Positions 54,934-63,776 of a stretch of DNA of 64,000 bases are shown here, piece by piece; the stretch's first letter is position 1, and every line of letters begins with the position of its first letter. Source of the DNA: Novosphingobium sp. (GTDB lineage Bacteria; Pseudomonadota; Alphaproteobacteria; Sphingomonadales; Sphingomonadaceae); contig NZ_JBCNLP010000001.1 in NCBI RefSeq assembly GCF_039595395.1, forward strand, positions 4,030,001-4,094,000, given 5' to 3'. The position numbers and the translations under genes are program-made. The notes under the pieces were generated by a model that was not told the origin of the DNA, searched no databases, and saw only the letters and a program-made list of their open reading frames with translations.

Positions 54934-55824
54934 ATGCGTTTCGATGGCAATCTGGCCTGGCAGCAGGCCGTTCGCCTGTGCAGCGCCAACAAGGAACTGC
55001 TGCTGGTTCTGGCCGGCGTCTTCTTCTTCCTGCCCGGCGTCACCTCGGCCTTCTTCCTTTCCGGGCTGCAGGAACAGATGATGCGCGACGTGGCCGCCGC
55101 CAACCAGCAGGACCCCAGGGCCGTGCTGCAGGCACTGGGCGGCATCTATACGCAGATCGCGCCCTATATCGCGCTGCTGCTGCTGGTGCAGACGGTGGGC
55201 ATGATGGCCATGATGGCGCTGCTGACCGATTCGGCGCGGCCCACGGTGGGTCAGGCCATCCTGCTTGGCCTGAAGCGCCTGCCCACCGTGCTGGGCGTCG
55301 GCATTCTGCTGATCATCGGCTATTTCCTCACCGCGCTGGTCTTCGTGCTGGTGCTGGGCGTGATCGGCGCCCTGCTGGGCGCGACCGGCACCGGCATGAG
55401 CGGCCCCGTCGTGATCGTGGTGGCCATCGGCACGGCTGCCTTCCTCGCCTTCCTGATCTATGCCGTCACCCGCCTGTCGATGACCCTGCCCGCCATCGTC
55501 ATCGACCAGATCGGCAACCCATGGCACGCCCTGCGCCGCTCATGGAGCCTGACAAGCGGCAACACCGCCGGGCTGCTCGGCTTCTATCTGGTGCTGATGA
55601 TCGCCTATGTGGTGATCGTCTCGCTGACCTTCATGGTGCTGGGCACACTCGTGAAACTGGGCACGGCGGAATACAGCAAGGCCTACTTCACCACCAACGG
55701 CCTCGTCTCCGGCCTGATCGGCGGGGCGGTGAGCATCCTGGCCAGCGCGATCATCGCCGCGGTGCACGGGCAGCTCTCGGGCCAGTTTTCGGGGCGGGAG
55801 TCGCTGTCGGATACGTTTCGGTGA
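54934..55824 (+). CDS. Multi-pass membrane protein, YciC-like
   Basis: 296 aa with about six transmembrane helices (first near 22-42, LLLVLAGVFFFLPGVTSAFF). The segment PAIVIDQIGNPWHALRRSW is shared with the GDPD-membrane-domain/DUF family including E. coli YciC. Function unknown. Start at 54934 has AAAGGGGG upstream; divergent from lipB. Confidence 0.75.
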   Translation: MRFDGNLAWQQAVRLCSANKELLLVLAGVFFFLPGVTSAFFLSGLQEQMMRDVAAANQQDPRAVLQALGGIYTQIAPYIALLLLVQTVGMMAMMALLTDSARPTVGQAILLGLKRLPTVLGVGILLIIGYFLTALVFVLVLGVIGALLGATGTGMSGPVVIVVAIGTAAFLAFLIYAVTRLSMTLPAIVIDQIGNPWHALRRSWSLTSGNTAGLLGFYLVLMIAYVVIVSLTFMVLGTLVKLGTAEYSKAYFTTNGLVSGLIGGAVSILASAIIAAVHGQLSGQFSGRESLSDTFR

Positions 55825-55842
55825 AGGTTTAAGAAGGTGAAT

Positions 55843-56066
55843 GCGAGGGCCATCGCCCTCGCGCTCCCTTTAATGTCTGCGTGGCGCTTCGGGTTCGGCC
55901 TTAAGCCAAGGTCGCTGCGCCGCAGGCTTTAAACGACAAAAGACGCCGGGGCATTCCTGCCTGCGGCGCCTTTGTTGTGCTGGTGGAGAGTTGGCGCGCA
56001 CCGGTCGGGCGCCACTGCCCATGCGTCGGAAGACGTCATGGGAGCGCGAGGGGGTAACCCCCTCGC
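55843..56066. repeat. Hairpin-bounded interspersed repeat, family 1, copy D
   Basis: About 224 bp, boundary hairpins GCGAGGGC CATC GCCCTCGC and GCGAGGGGG TAA CCCCCTCGC. Interior nearly the same as copy A. Sits between convergent genes. Confidence 0.9.
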
Positions 56067-56078
56067 ATCTTCTCTTCC

Positions 56079-56735
56079 TTAAGCCTCTTCCTTCCACCCC
56101 CAGTAAAGGAAGCAAGGCGGCACATTGATAAACTCCATCGCATTATCGATGCGCGCGAAGTGCCGCGCCATAAAGGCCCGCGCCCGCGAGGTGAACTGAT
56201 AGACCAGAAACGCCCCGCCGGGCCGCAGCACGCGGTGCGTGGCCGAGGCGATGGCCGGGCCCACGCCATCGGGCAGGGTCGAGAAGGGCAGGCCGGAAAG
56301 CACGTAGTCGGCGTGATCATGACCATGGGCGCGCACGATGGCTTCGACATCGGCGGCCGAGCCGAGCACGGCGACGAAGCGGCTGTCGGCGATGGTGGCG
56401 TTCAGATAGTCGATGAACATCGGATTGGTGTCGATGACGATCAGCATGCCGTCGCGGCGCAGGCGGCTGAGCACCGGGCGGCAGAAGGTGCCGACGCCGG
56501 GGCCATATTCGACGAAGAGCTTGCACTCGTCCCAGTTCACCCGGCTCAGCATCTTGTTGATGGTGAAGCGCGATGAGGGGACGATCGAGCCGACCATCAC
56601 CGGGTTACGCAGGAAGCCTTCCAGAAACACGCCCCAGGGCCCGAGGCGGCGCTTGACCCGGCTTTTGAAGCTTTCGAAGGGCGCCTCGCGGACAAGTTCA
56701 CCTGTCATCTTTTCGTCGTTTCCCTGAGCTATCAT
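56079..56735 (-). CDS. SAM-dependent methyltransferase, phospholipid N-methyltransferase-like
   Basis: 218 aa class I methyltransferase. SAM motif I VEYGPGVGTFCRPVL, then MLIVIDTNPMFIDYL and YVLSGLPFSTLP. The N-terminus RVKRRLGPWGVFLEGFLRNP resembles PmtA-type enzymes that convert phosphatidylethanolamine to phosphatidylcholine. The second ATG (56708) has a better SD (AGGGAAACG). Single gene. Confidence 0.78.
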   Translation of the reverse strand: MIAQGNDEKMTGELVREAPFESFKSRVKRRLGPWGVFLEGFLRNPVMVGSIVPSSRFTINKMLSRVNWDECKLFVEYGPGVGTFCRPVLSRLRRDGMLIVIDTNPMFIDYLNATIADSRFVAVLGSAADVEAIVRAHGHDHADYVLSGLPFSTLPDGVGPAIASATHRVLRPGGAFLVYQFTSRARAFMARHFARIDNAMEFINVPPCFLYWGWKEEA

Positions 56736-56877
56736 CTTCGATGTTCGGGCGTGATGTGCCCATTTGCCCCGATTAATGCAAGCAGACGGGTGTTAGCGCT
56801 GTCTCGCCGCGGGGCGTATCCTGCGCAATACGGTGGATAATCACCCTCCGATGCCACCAGCCGTGGCAGAACTTCGG

Positions 56878-57222
56878 TCAGATGATCTCGTTGATTCGCT
56901 CTTGCGGACGGCACAGGCGCACGCCCTTGTCGGTTTCCACCAGCGGGCGCTCGATCAGCACGGGGGTGGCGACCATGGCGGCCAGCACGGTGGCATCGTC
57001 GGCGTCAGGCAGGCCGCGCTCGACGACGTCGGTGTTGCGGGTGCGCAGGCCCTGCTGCGGGGTCATGCCGGCATCGCGATAGAGCTGGGCCAGCTTTTCG
57101 GCGCTGGGCGGGGTCTTGAGATATTCCACCACGGTCAGGTCGATGCCCGGCACCGCCTGCAGAATCGCCAGCGTCTTGCGCGAGGTGGAACAGGCCGGAT
57201 TGTGCCAGATGGTTGCATGCAT
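56878..57222 (-). CDS. ArsC-family (YfgD-like) reductase
   Basis: 114 aa glutaredoxin-fold protein with the N-terminal NPACSTSRKT (redox Cys11), EYLKTPPSAEKLAQL and ATPVLIERPLVETDKG. This is the ArsC/YfgD family; arsenate reduction is not certain without other ars genes, none of which is seen. Lies 33 bp after the 2Fe-2S gene stop. Confidence 0.88.
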   Translation of the reverse strand: MHATIWHNPACSTSRKTLAILQAVPGIDLTVVEYLKTPPSAEKLAQLYRDAGMTPQQGLRTRNTDVVERGLPDADDATVLAAMVATPVLIERPLVETDKGVRLCRPQERINEII

Positions 57223-57254
57223 CGAAGGAGATCCCTGCTGAAATTTCCCCGCCT

Positions 57255-57788
57255 TTAGCGACCCGGCGTAGCTCCGCGCAAGGCAGGGACATTCTGCGCG
57301 ACGCCGGGCGCTGGGATGGCGGCGATTTTCTCCTCGCCGCGCATCACCCGCGCGGCGCGATGGATGGCGCGCAGCAGGCGCGGATAGACGCCGCAGCGGC
57401 ACAGGCCGGTGATCGCGGCCTTGATGTCGGCGTCGGTGGGATTGGCATTGGCCGCTAGCAGCGCCGCCCCGGCCAGCACCAGTCCCGGCGTGCAAAAGCC
57501 GCATTGCACCGCCCCTTCGGCCATCATCGCCTGCTGCACGGGGTGCGAGCGGTCATGGCTCAGCCCCTCGATCGTGGTGACGCTGCGCCCTTCGGCCTGC
57601 GCCAGGCTCATCTGGCATGATGGCACCGCCTGCCCGTCGACCAGCACCAGACAGGCGCGGCAATCGCCGCTGCCGCAGCCATATTTGGTGCCGGTGAGGT
57701 TGGCCGCCTCGCGCAGGGCCCACAACAGAGGCGTCTGCGGATCAAGGTGAAAGGCCAGAGGATGGCCGTTGACGGTCAGGCTGGGCAT
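57255..57788 (-). CDS. Solitary 2Fe-2S subunit of a molybdenum hydroxylase
   Basis: 177 aa. Plant-type ferredoxin cluster CGSGDCRAC with the distal Cys after VDGQAVPSC, and the helical 2Fe-2S domain with CGFCTPG and CRCGVYPRLL. It resembles the small subunit of isoquinoline/aldehyde oxidoreductases (IorA). The molybdopterin-binding large subunit should be adjacent but is absent on both sides in this window. Start at 57788. Confidence 0.88.
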   Translation of the reverse strand: MPSLTVNGHPLAFHLDPQTPLLWALREAANLTGTKYGCGSGDCRACLVLVDGQAVPSCQMSLAQAEGRSVTTIEGLSHDRSHPVQQAMMAEGAVQCGFCTPGLVLAGAALLAANANPTDADIKAAITGLCRCGVYPRLLRAIHRAARVMRGEEKIAAIPAPGVAQNVPALRGATPGR

Positions 57789-58050
57789 CAGCGCGTGGTG
57801 GCGCGGGGATGCCTGCCGCGCAAGGATTTTTCCCGGCACTTACCCCCGACCATCGGCCATCAGCCTGGGTTCATCTTGCCAACAGCATTGATTTGAGAGG
57901 CTATAGGGCGCATGGCGCCGCCAGAACCGGTCGAGGTTGCGGGCAACCGCCGCCGCCGACCGTTGCAAAAGCACCCCATCAGGGGAAATTGACCGCGCCC
58001 GCCCCCCAGAGCGCATCGACAGGGTGGCGCGCGACGTGTAAGGCAGGAAG

Positions 58051-59985
58051 ATGGACTTGGAGCTGTCGACACCGATCCTTGATCGGGTAAAGGTGCCCGC
58101 TGACATGCGCGGGCTTGATATGGCCGAGCTGCGTCAGCTTGCCGATGATGTACGCACCGAAATGATCCACACCGTGGGACAGACGGGTGGGCATCTCGGG
58201 TCGGGCCTTGGCGTGGTCGAACTGACCGTGGCGTTGCACTATGTGTTCGAAACGCCGCGCGACAAGGTGATCTGGGACGTAGGCCATCAGGCTTATCCCC
58301 ACAAGATCGTCACCGGTCGGCGCGATCGTATTCGTACCCTGCGCCAGGGCGGAGGCCTGTCGGGCTTCACCAAGCGCACCGAATCCGAATATGATCCGTT
58401 TGGCGCGGCGCATTCCAGCACGTCGATCTCGGCGGCCATCGGCTTTGCCATGGCCAACAAGATCGCCAAGCAGCCGGGCAAGGCCATCGCCGTGATCGGT
58501 GACGGCTCGATGAGCGCGGGCATGGCCTATGAGGCGATGAACAACGCCCAGGAAGCCGGCAACCGTCTGGTCGTGATCCTCAACGACAACGATATGTCGA
58601 TCGCCCCGCCCGTCGGTGGCCTGTCGGCCTATCTGGCGCGTCTGGTCTCCTCGCGTCCCTTCCTCGAACTGCGTGGTCTGGCCAAGAAGCTGTCGCGCCA
58701 CCTGCCCGCCTCGCTGCACAGCGCCGCCAAGAAGACCGACGAATTCGCGCGCGGCATGGTGATGGGCGGGACCCTGTTCGAAGAGTTGGGCTTCTATTAT
58801 GTCGGCCCCATCGACGGGCACAATCTGGACCAGTTGATCCCGGTTCTGGAAAATGTGCGCGATGCCGCCGAAGGCCCCTGCCTGATCCATGTCGTGACGC
58901 AGAAGGGCAAGGGCTATGCCCCGGCCGAAGCGGCGGCGGACAAGTATCACGGCGTGCAGAAGTTCAACGTCGTCACCGGTGAGCAGGTGAAGGCCCCGGC
59001 CACGGCGCCCGCCTATCAGAACGTCTTTGGCGAAACGCTGGCCAAGATCGCCGAAACCGATGAGAGCATCGTGGCGATCACCGCCGCCATGCCCGGCGGC
59101 ACCGGCGTCGACAAATTCGCCAAGGCTCACCCGGAGCGCACCTTCGACGTGGGCATTGCCGAGCAGCATGCCGTCACCTTCGCCGCCGGTCTGGCCGCGC
59201 AGGGGATGCGCCCGTTCTGCGCGATCTATTCCACCTTCCTGCAGCGTGCCTATGATCAGGTCGTGCATGACGTGGCGATCCAGAACCTGCCGGTGCGTTT
59301 CGCCATCGACCGCGCCGGTCTGGTCGGCGCGGATGGCGCGACTCACGCGGGTACGTTTGACATCACCTATCTGGCCAGCCTGCCCAATTTCGTGGTGATG
59401 GCTGCGGCGGACGAGGCCGAACTGGCGCATATGACCGCCACCGCCGTCGCCCATGACAGCGGCCCGATCGCCTTCCGCTATCCGCGCGGCAATGGCGTGG
59501 GCGTGCCCCTGCCCGAGGTTCCGCAGCGTCTGGAGATCGGCAAGGGCCGCATCGTGCGCGGCGGCAGCGGCAAGATCGCCATCCTCTCGCTGGGCACCCG
59601 TCTGGCCGAGGCGCTCAAGGCCTCCGACGTGCTGGAGGCCAAGGGCCTGCCCACCACCGTCGCGGATCTGCGCTTTGTGAAGCCGCTGGACGACGATCTC
59701 ATCCGCCGCCTGATCGCCACGCATGAGGTGGTTGTCACCATCGAGGAAGGCAGCGTGGGTGGCCTGGGCGCCCATGTGCTGACCATGGCGAGCGACGAGG
59801 GCCTGACCGACAATGGCCTGAAGATCCGCACCATGCGCCTGCCCGACACCTTCCAGGACCATGACACGCCTGACAGGCAGTATGACGAGGCGGGGCTCAA
59901 TGCGCCGCATATCGTCGATACGGTGCTCAAGGCGCTGCGCTGGAATGAAGCCGGTCTTGCCTCGGGCGCGGAGGCGCGGGCTTGA
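58051..59985 (+). CDS. dxs: 1-deoxy-D-xylulose-5-phosphate synthase
   Basis: 644 aa thiamine-diphosphate enzyme, first step of the MEP isoprenoid route. GGHLGSGLGVVELTVALHYV, ThDP motif GDGSMSAGMAYEAMNNA ... LNDNDMSIAPP, and the catalytic Glu in GIAEQHAVTFAAGLA. Its stop overlaps the start of the DUF2141 gene. It supplies the isoprenoid precursors that the hopanoid genes nearby use. Confidence 0.97.
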   Translation: MDLELSTPILDRVKVPADMRGLDMAELRQLADDVRTEMIHTVGQTGGHLGSGLGVVELTVALHYVFETPRDKVIWDVGHQAYPHKIVTGRRDRIRTLRQGGGLSGFTKRTESEYDPFGAAHSSTSISAAIGFAMANKIAKQPGKAIAVIGDGSMSAGMAYEAMNNAQEAGNRLVVILNDNDMSIAPPVGGLSAYLARLVSSRPFLELRGLAKKLSRHLPASLHSAAKKTDEFARGMVMGGTLFEELGFYYVGPIDGHNLDQLIPVLENVRDAAEGPCLIHVVTQKGKGYAPAEAAADKYHGVQKFNVVTGEQVKAPATAPAYQNVFGETLAKIAETDESIVAITAAMPGGTGVDKFAKAHPERTFDVGIAEQHAVTFAAGLAAQGMRPFCAIYSTFLQRAYDQVVHDVAIQNLPVRFAIDRAGLVGADGATHAGTFDITYLASLPNFVVMAAADEAELAHMTATAVAHDSGPIAFRYPRGNGVGVPLPEVPQRLEIGKGRIVRGGSGKIAILSLGTRLAEALKASDVLEAKGLPTTVADLRFVKPLDDDLIRRLIATHEVVVTIEEGSVGGLGAHVLTMASDEGLTDNGLKIRTMRLPDTFQDHDTPDRQYDEAGLNAPHIVDTVLKALRWNEAGLASGAEARA

Positions 59986-60437
59986 TCGCCGCTGGCCTAA
60001 TGTTGGCCGGAGCCGCCGCGACGACTGGTGCGCCGCTGGTGGTTCAGGTCGGCAATGTGCGCAATGCGCATGGCCGCGTGATCGTCGCGATCTGCCCGCA
60101 GGACAAATGGCTGGCGGAGAATTGCGCGATCAGCGGCAGCGTGCCCGCGCATCCGGGCACCACCACAGTGACGATCGAGCATGTGCCGCCCGGCGAATGG
60201 GGCGCTCAGGCCTTTCTCGACGAGAATGGCAACACCGAGATCGATCGCGGCATTTTCGGCATCCCCAAGGAGGGCGTGGGCTTTTCGCGCGACGCCAAGA
60301 TCGTGATGAGCCCGCCCAAATGGCGCGATGCCGTCTTCAGCCATGGCGCGGCGCCGCAGACGATCAGCTTCAACCTGCGCTATTTCACCGGGCCCAAATC
60401 GCCCGAGGAATGGCGCAAGGAAAAGGGCGGCAAGTGA
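59982..60437 (+). CDS. DUF2141 exported protein
   Basis: 151 aa from TTG 59982 (or 145 aa from ATG 60000), coupled to dxs by a 4-bp overlap. A short signal peptide is followed by an Ig-like beta domain with VRNAHGRVIVAICPQDKWL, YAFLDENGN-like AQAFLDENGNTEIDRG and GFSRDAKIVMSPPKW. DUF2141 proteins are periplasmic and often stand near isoprenoid or hopanoid genes; function unknown. Confidence 0.8.
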   Translation: MIAAGLMLAGAAATTGAPLVVQVGNVRNAHGRVIVAICPQDKWLAENCAISGSVPAHPGTTTVTIEHVPPGEWGAQAFLDENGNTEIDRGIFGIPKEGVGFSRDAKIVMSPPKWRDAVFSHGAAPQTISFNLRYFTGPKSPEEWRKEKGGK

Positions 60438-60466
60438 TCTTGCCCGGGTAGACAACCAGCGTAGAC

Positions 60467-60498
60467 AAAAGGGCGGCGAGACAACTCGCCGCCCTTTT
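60467..60498. terminator. Bidirectional terminator
   Basis: Perfect 14-bp stem AAAAGGGCGGCGAG / CTCGCCGCCCTTTT, loop ACAA, between convergent genes. Confidence 0.92.
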
Positions 60499-60522
60499 CC
60501 GTTTTCAGCCGGTAGCCGCCGC

Positions 60523-61161
60523 TTACTGCGGCGAAGCGGCCAGCTTGTTGAGATGCTCGATCAGCGCCGGGGCGCCGCCCTTGGCCAGCGAACCGGCAAA
60601 GTCGGCCTGACGGGTCGCCAGCTGGCTCATCGAATTGCGAAAATAGACGTCGATCACCTTCCACTGGCCGCCGCCCTGGCGCAGGCGATAGTTGATCTGC
60701 TCGGGCGTGTGGTTGGGGATGGTCAGCGTGGTGCGCACCAGCTTGTCGTTGCCGCGCGTTTCCACCTGCGGGGCGATGGTGAACTTCTCGCCGGTGTAAT
60801 CGTCGAAATTATGCGCGAATTGCGCGATGGTCAGATTGCGGAAACCCGCGACCAGCGCGCTCTGGTCCTTGGGCGCGATGGTGGTCCAGCTCGGGCCGAC
60901 GGCCAGACGGGTCATCAGCGGAATGTCGAAGACGCGGTCGATCACCGGGGCGATGCGCTGCGCGCGGCCCGACTGGCCCGCACCCTTGCCCGCCTTCATG
61001 ATGCCGATCAGGCCGTTGTTGAGCGCATCGACCGAGCCTGCCGCCGGATCGCTGCTCTGCGCCATGGCGGGGGCCACGCCCGCCACCATGCCTGCCACGG
61101 GGACCACCGCCAGAGCCACGGCAGCCACGCTTTTCACCCACTGCTTACGCGCATTCATCAT
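60523..61161 (-). CDS. MlaC/HpnM-like periplasmic lipid-binding protein
   Basis: 212 aa. Signal peptide ~1-34 (APAMAQ), then the MlaC/Ttg2D domain (VIDRVFDIPLMTRLAVGPSW, FTIAPQVETRGNDKLVRTTL, WKVIDVYFRNSM). Such proteins carry phospholipid, or with hopanoid genes nearby are called HpnM. Start 61161 from the signal peptide. The 324-bp gap to ispH (61162-61485) has no gene and should hold both divergent promoters. Confidence 0.82.
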   Translation of the reverse strand: MMNARKQWVKSVAAVALAVVPVAGMVAGVAPAMAQSSDPAAGSVDALNNGLIGIMKAGKGAGQSGRAQRIAPVIDRVFDIPLMTRLAVGPSWTTIAPKDQSALVAGFRNLTIAQFAHNFDDYTGEKFTIAPQVETRGNDKLVRTTLTIPNHTPEQINYRLRQGGGQWKVIDVYFRNSMSQLATRQADFAGSLAKGGAPALIEHLNKLAASPQ

Positions 61162-61485
61162 CGTCAACACCTGTTGTCTATGCCGCCTCTGACTAGGGCA
61201 AGCGGCCTGTCGGAGCCGTGAATGGCCCATACACATGCCATCCATCCCACAGCCGCCCCTGTGTTGCAATCACCCCACAGTTCTCGATGCAACTGTTCCA
61301 ACTGCATTTTGTTCATCGCCGGGCCAGACTTTGCACGTTAGTCTGACTGTCCGAACGCGGCTGTCTGCTCCATGGCCCCCCGTTTGGACAGACCGCAACA
61401 TAGGGACAGGCTTTTGCCGCCACACAGAGATTCCAACTGCCTTCAGGCATGGAACGGACAGGAGGACTCCCCCTCTCCTGACACC

Positions 61486-62448
61486 ATGCGTATCCCCCTG
61501 CGCGTGTTGCTGGCCTCCCCCCGCGGCTTCTGCGCCGGGGTCGAGCGTGCCATCGCCATCGTCGAACATGCCATCGAGGCGCATGAGGCGCCGGTCTATG
61601 TGCGCCATGAAATCGTCCACAATGCCCGCGTCGTGCGCGATCTGGAGGCGCAGGGCGCGATCTTCGTCGAGGAGCTGCATGAGGTTCCCGATGGCGCCGT
61701 CACCATCTTTTCCGCCCATGGCGTGCCCGCCAGCGTCGAGGCCGAGGCTGAAAAGCGCGGGCTTCCCGTCTATGACGCCACCTGCCCGCTGGTCTCCAAG
61801 GTGCACAATCACGGCATCCGCTTCGCGCGGGAGGGCCGCAACATCGTGCTGATCGGCCATGCCGGCCATGCTGAGGTGGAAGGCACGCTGGGCCAGATCC
61901 CCGCGCCGGTCCATCTGGTGGCCACGGCGGAGGATGTCGTCGCCCTGCCGCTGGCTGACGATGCGCCGGTTGCCTATCTCACCCAGACCACCCTGTCGGT
62001 CGATGAGACCCGTGCGGTGATCGCGGCGCTGCAAGCGCGCTTTGCCGATTGCGTGGGCCCCGATGTGGCCGACATCTGCTATGCCACCCAGAACCGCCAG
62101 ACCGCCGTGCGCGATCTGGCCAAACGTGTGGACGCCATCATCGTGGTCGGCGCCGCCAACAGTTCGAATTCGACGCGGCTGGCGGAGATCGCGCGATCCT
62201 GCGGCGTTCCGGCCTGGCTGGTGAGCGATGCGCAAGGCTTCGACCCCGCCTGGCTCAATGGCACGATGCGCCTTGGCATCACCGCCGGAGCCAGTGCGCC
62301 CGATGTCCTGGTGCAGGAATTGCTCGCGCGGCTTGGACAGACCCGCGATCTTTCTGTATCGGAGCTGGATGGAATCAGGGAGAATGTCTCCTTCAGCCTG
62401 CCGCCCGCCCTGCGCCGCCTGAGCGCCCGGTCGGTTCGGGCTGGCTGA
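61486..62448 (+). CDS. ispH: 4-hydroxy-3-methylbut-2-enyl diphosphate reductase
   Basis: 320 aa 4Fe-4S enzyme, last step of the MEP route giving IPP and DMAPP. LLASPRGFCAGVERAIAIVE (first cluster Cys), HGVPASVEAEAEKRGL, DATCPLVSKVH, GHAGHAEVEGTLGQ (catalytic Glu region) and the TN-S motif in GAANSSNSTRLAEI. Start 61486 matches the family; the longer ORF from 61372 is not used. Confidence 0.96.
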   Translation: MRIPLRVLLASPRGFCAGVERAIAIVEHAIEAHEAPVYVRHEIVHNARVVRDLEAQGAIFVEELHEVPDGAVTIFSAHGVPASVEAEAEKRGLPVYDATCPLVSKVHNHGIRFAREGRNIVLIGHAGHAEVEGTLGQIPAPVHLVATAEDVVALPLADDAPVAYLTQTTLSVDETRAVIAALQARFADCVGPDVADICYATQNRQTAVRDLAKRVDAIIVVGAANSSNSTRLAEIARSCGVPAWLVSDAQGFDPAWLNGTMRLGITAGASAPDVLVQELLARLGQTRDLSVSELDGIRENVSFSLPPALRRLSARSVRAG

Positions 62449-62541
62449 AAACCGGACTTTTACGCCCTCTTTACGCCCCCCCTTTATTCTTTGGCGCCCC
62501 CCGTCTATATGCGCCCCTGACTGTTCTGGAGTACCACGCGA

Positions 62542-63687
62542 ATGTCGCTTCCTATGGCCCCCATGCTTCGCATCGCCAAGCACGCGATCACCAAGACCAT
62601 CAAGGGCGACAAATTCCCGCTCGTCCTGATGCTGGAGCCGCTGCTGCGCTGCAATCTGGCGTGCCCTGGCTGCGGCAAGATCGACTATCCCGATGCCATC
62701 CTCAACCGCCGCCTGAGCTTTCAGGAGTGCATGGATGCCATCGAGGATTGCGGCGCCCCCGCCGTCTCGATCGCCGGTGGCGAGCCGCTGCTGCACCGCG
62801 AGATGGCCAAGATCGTCAAGGGCTATATCGAGCGCAAGAAGTTCGTAATCCTGTGCACCAACGCGCTGCTTCTCAAGAAGAAGATCGCCGAATACGAGCC
62901 CAGCCCGTATTTCACCTGGTCGATCCATCTCGATGGCGACAAGCAGATGCACGACAAGGCCGTGGATCAGGACGGCACCTATGATGTCGCGCTGGAAGCG
63001 ATCAAGCTGGCCAAGGAAAAGGGCTTCCGCGTTCAGGTCAACTGCACCGTCTTCAACGATGCCTCGCCTGAGAGCCTCGCCACCTTCATGGACCACATGA
63101 CCAGCCTTGGCGTCGAGGTCACCATCTCGCCGGGCTACGCCTATGAGCGCGCCGCCGATCAGGAGCACTTCCTGAACCGCGAGAAGACCAAGAATCTGTT
63201 CCGCGAGTTTTTCGCCCGCGGCAATGGCGCGAAGAACTGGAAGTTCACCAACTCGCCGCTGTTCCTCGACTTCCTCGCGGGCAACCGCTCCTATGAGTGC
63301 ACCCCCTGGTCGATGCCGCTGCGCACCGTCTTCGGCTGGCAGAAGCCCTGCTATCTGGTGGGCGAAGGCTATGTCGAAACCTTTGCCGAGCTGATGGAAG
63401 GCACCGACTGGGAGCAGTATGGCGTCGGCAAGTACGAAAAATGTGCCAACTGCATGGTCCATTGCGGCTTTGAGGGCACCGCCGCGCGCGAAGGCATCGT
63501 GCGCCCGCTGGAGTTCATGAAGGTCGCCATGAAGGGCGTGAAGACCGATGGGCCCATGGCCCCGGACATCGACCTGTCGAAGCAGCGCCGCGCGGTCGAC
63601 GTGCACGCCACGCAGGTCGAGCAGGAGCTGGAGAAGATCCGCATCTCCGACCCCGAAGGCTATCGCCGGGCAACGCGCGCGGCCTGA
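62542..63687 (+). CDS. hpnH: Adenosyl-hopene transferase (radical SAM)
   Basis: 381 aa. Radical-SAM Cys motif CNLACPGC (C37, C41, C44), AGGEPLLHREM and C-terminal extra cysteines (KYEKCANCMVHCGFEG), as in HpnH, which joins adenosine to diploptene on the way to bacteriohopanetetrol. This shows the host makes extended hopanoids. ispH lies 93 bp upstream. Confidence 0.96.
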   Translation: MSLPMAPMLRIAKHAITKTIKGDKFPLVLMLEPLLRCNLACPGCGKIDYPDAILNRRLSFQECMDAIEDCGAPAVSIAGGEPLLHREMAKIVKGYIERKKFVILCTNALLLKKKIAEYEPSPYFTWSIHLDGDKQMHDKAVDQDGTYDVALEAIKLAKEKGFRVQVNCTVFNDASPESLATFMDHMTSLGVEVTISPGYAYERAADQEHFLNREKTKNLFREFFARGNGAKNWKFTNSPLFLDFLAGNRSYECTPWSMPLRTVFGWQKPCYLVGEGYVETFAELMEGTDWEQYGVGKYEKCANCMVHCGFEGTAAREGIVRPLEFMKVAMKGVKTDGPMAPDIDLSKQRRAVDVHATQVEQELEKIRISDPEGYRRATRAA

Positions 63688-63707
63688 GCCGTTCCGCACT
63701 GACACAG

Positions 63708-63745
63708 AAAGGGCCGCCTCGCCGGATGGTGAGGCGGCCCTTTTT
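63708..63745 (+). terminator. Terminator after hpnH
   Basis: 13-bp stem AAAGGGCCGCCTC / GAGGCGGCCCTTT with five T following, 20 bp after hpnH. Confidence 0.9.
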
Positions 63746-63776
63746 CCATGACCCCACGCCGTGCTAATCCCCTGCC

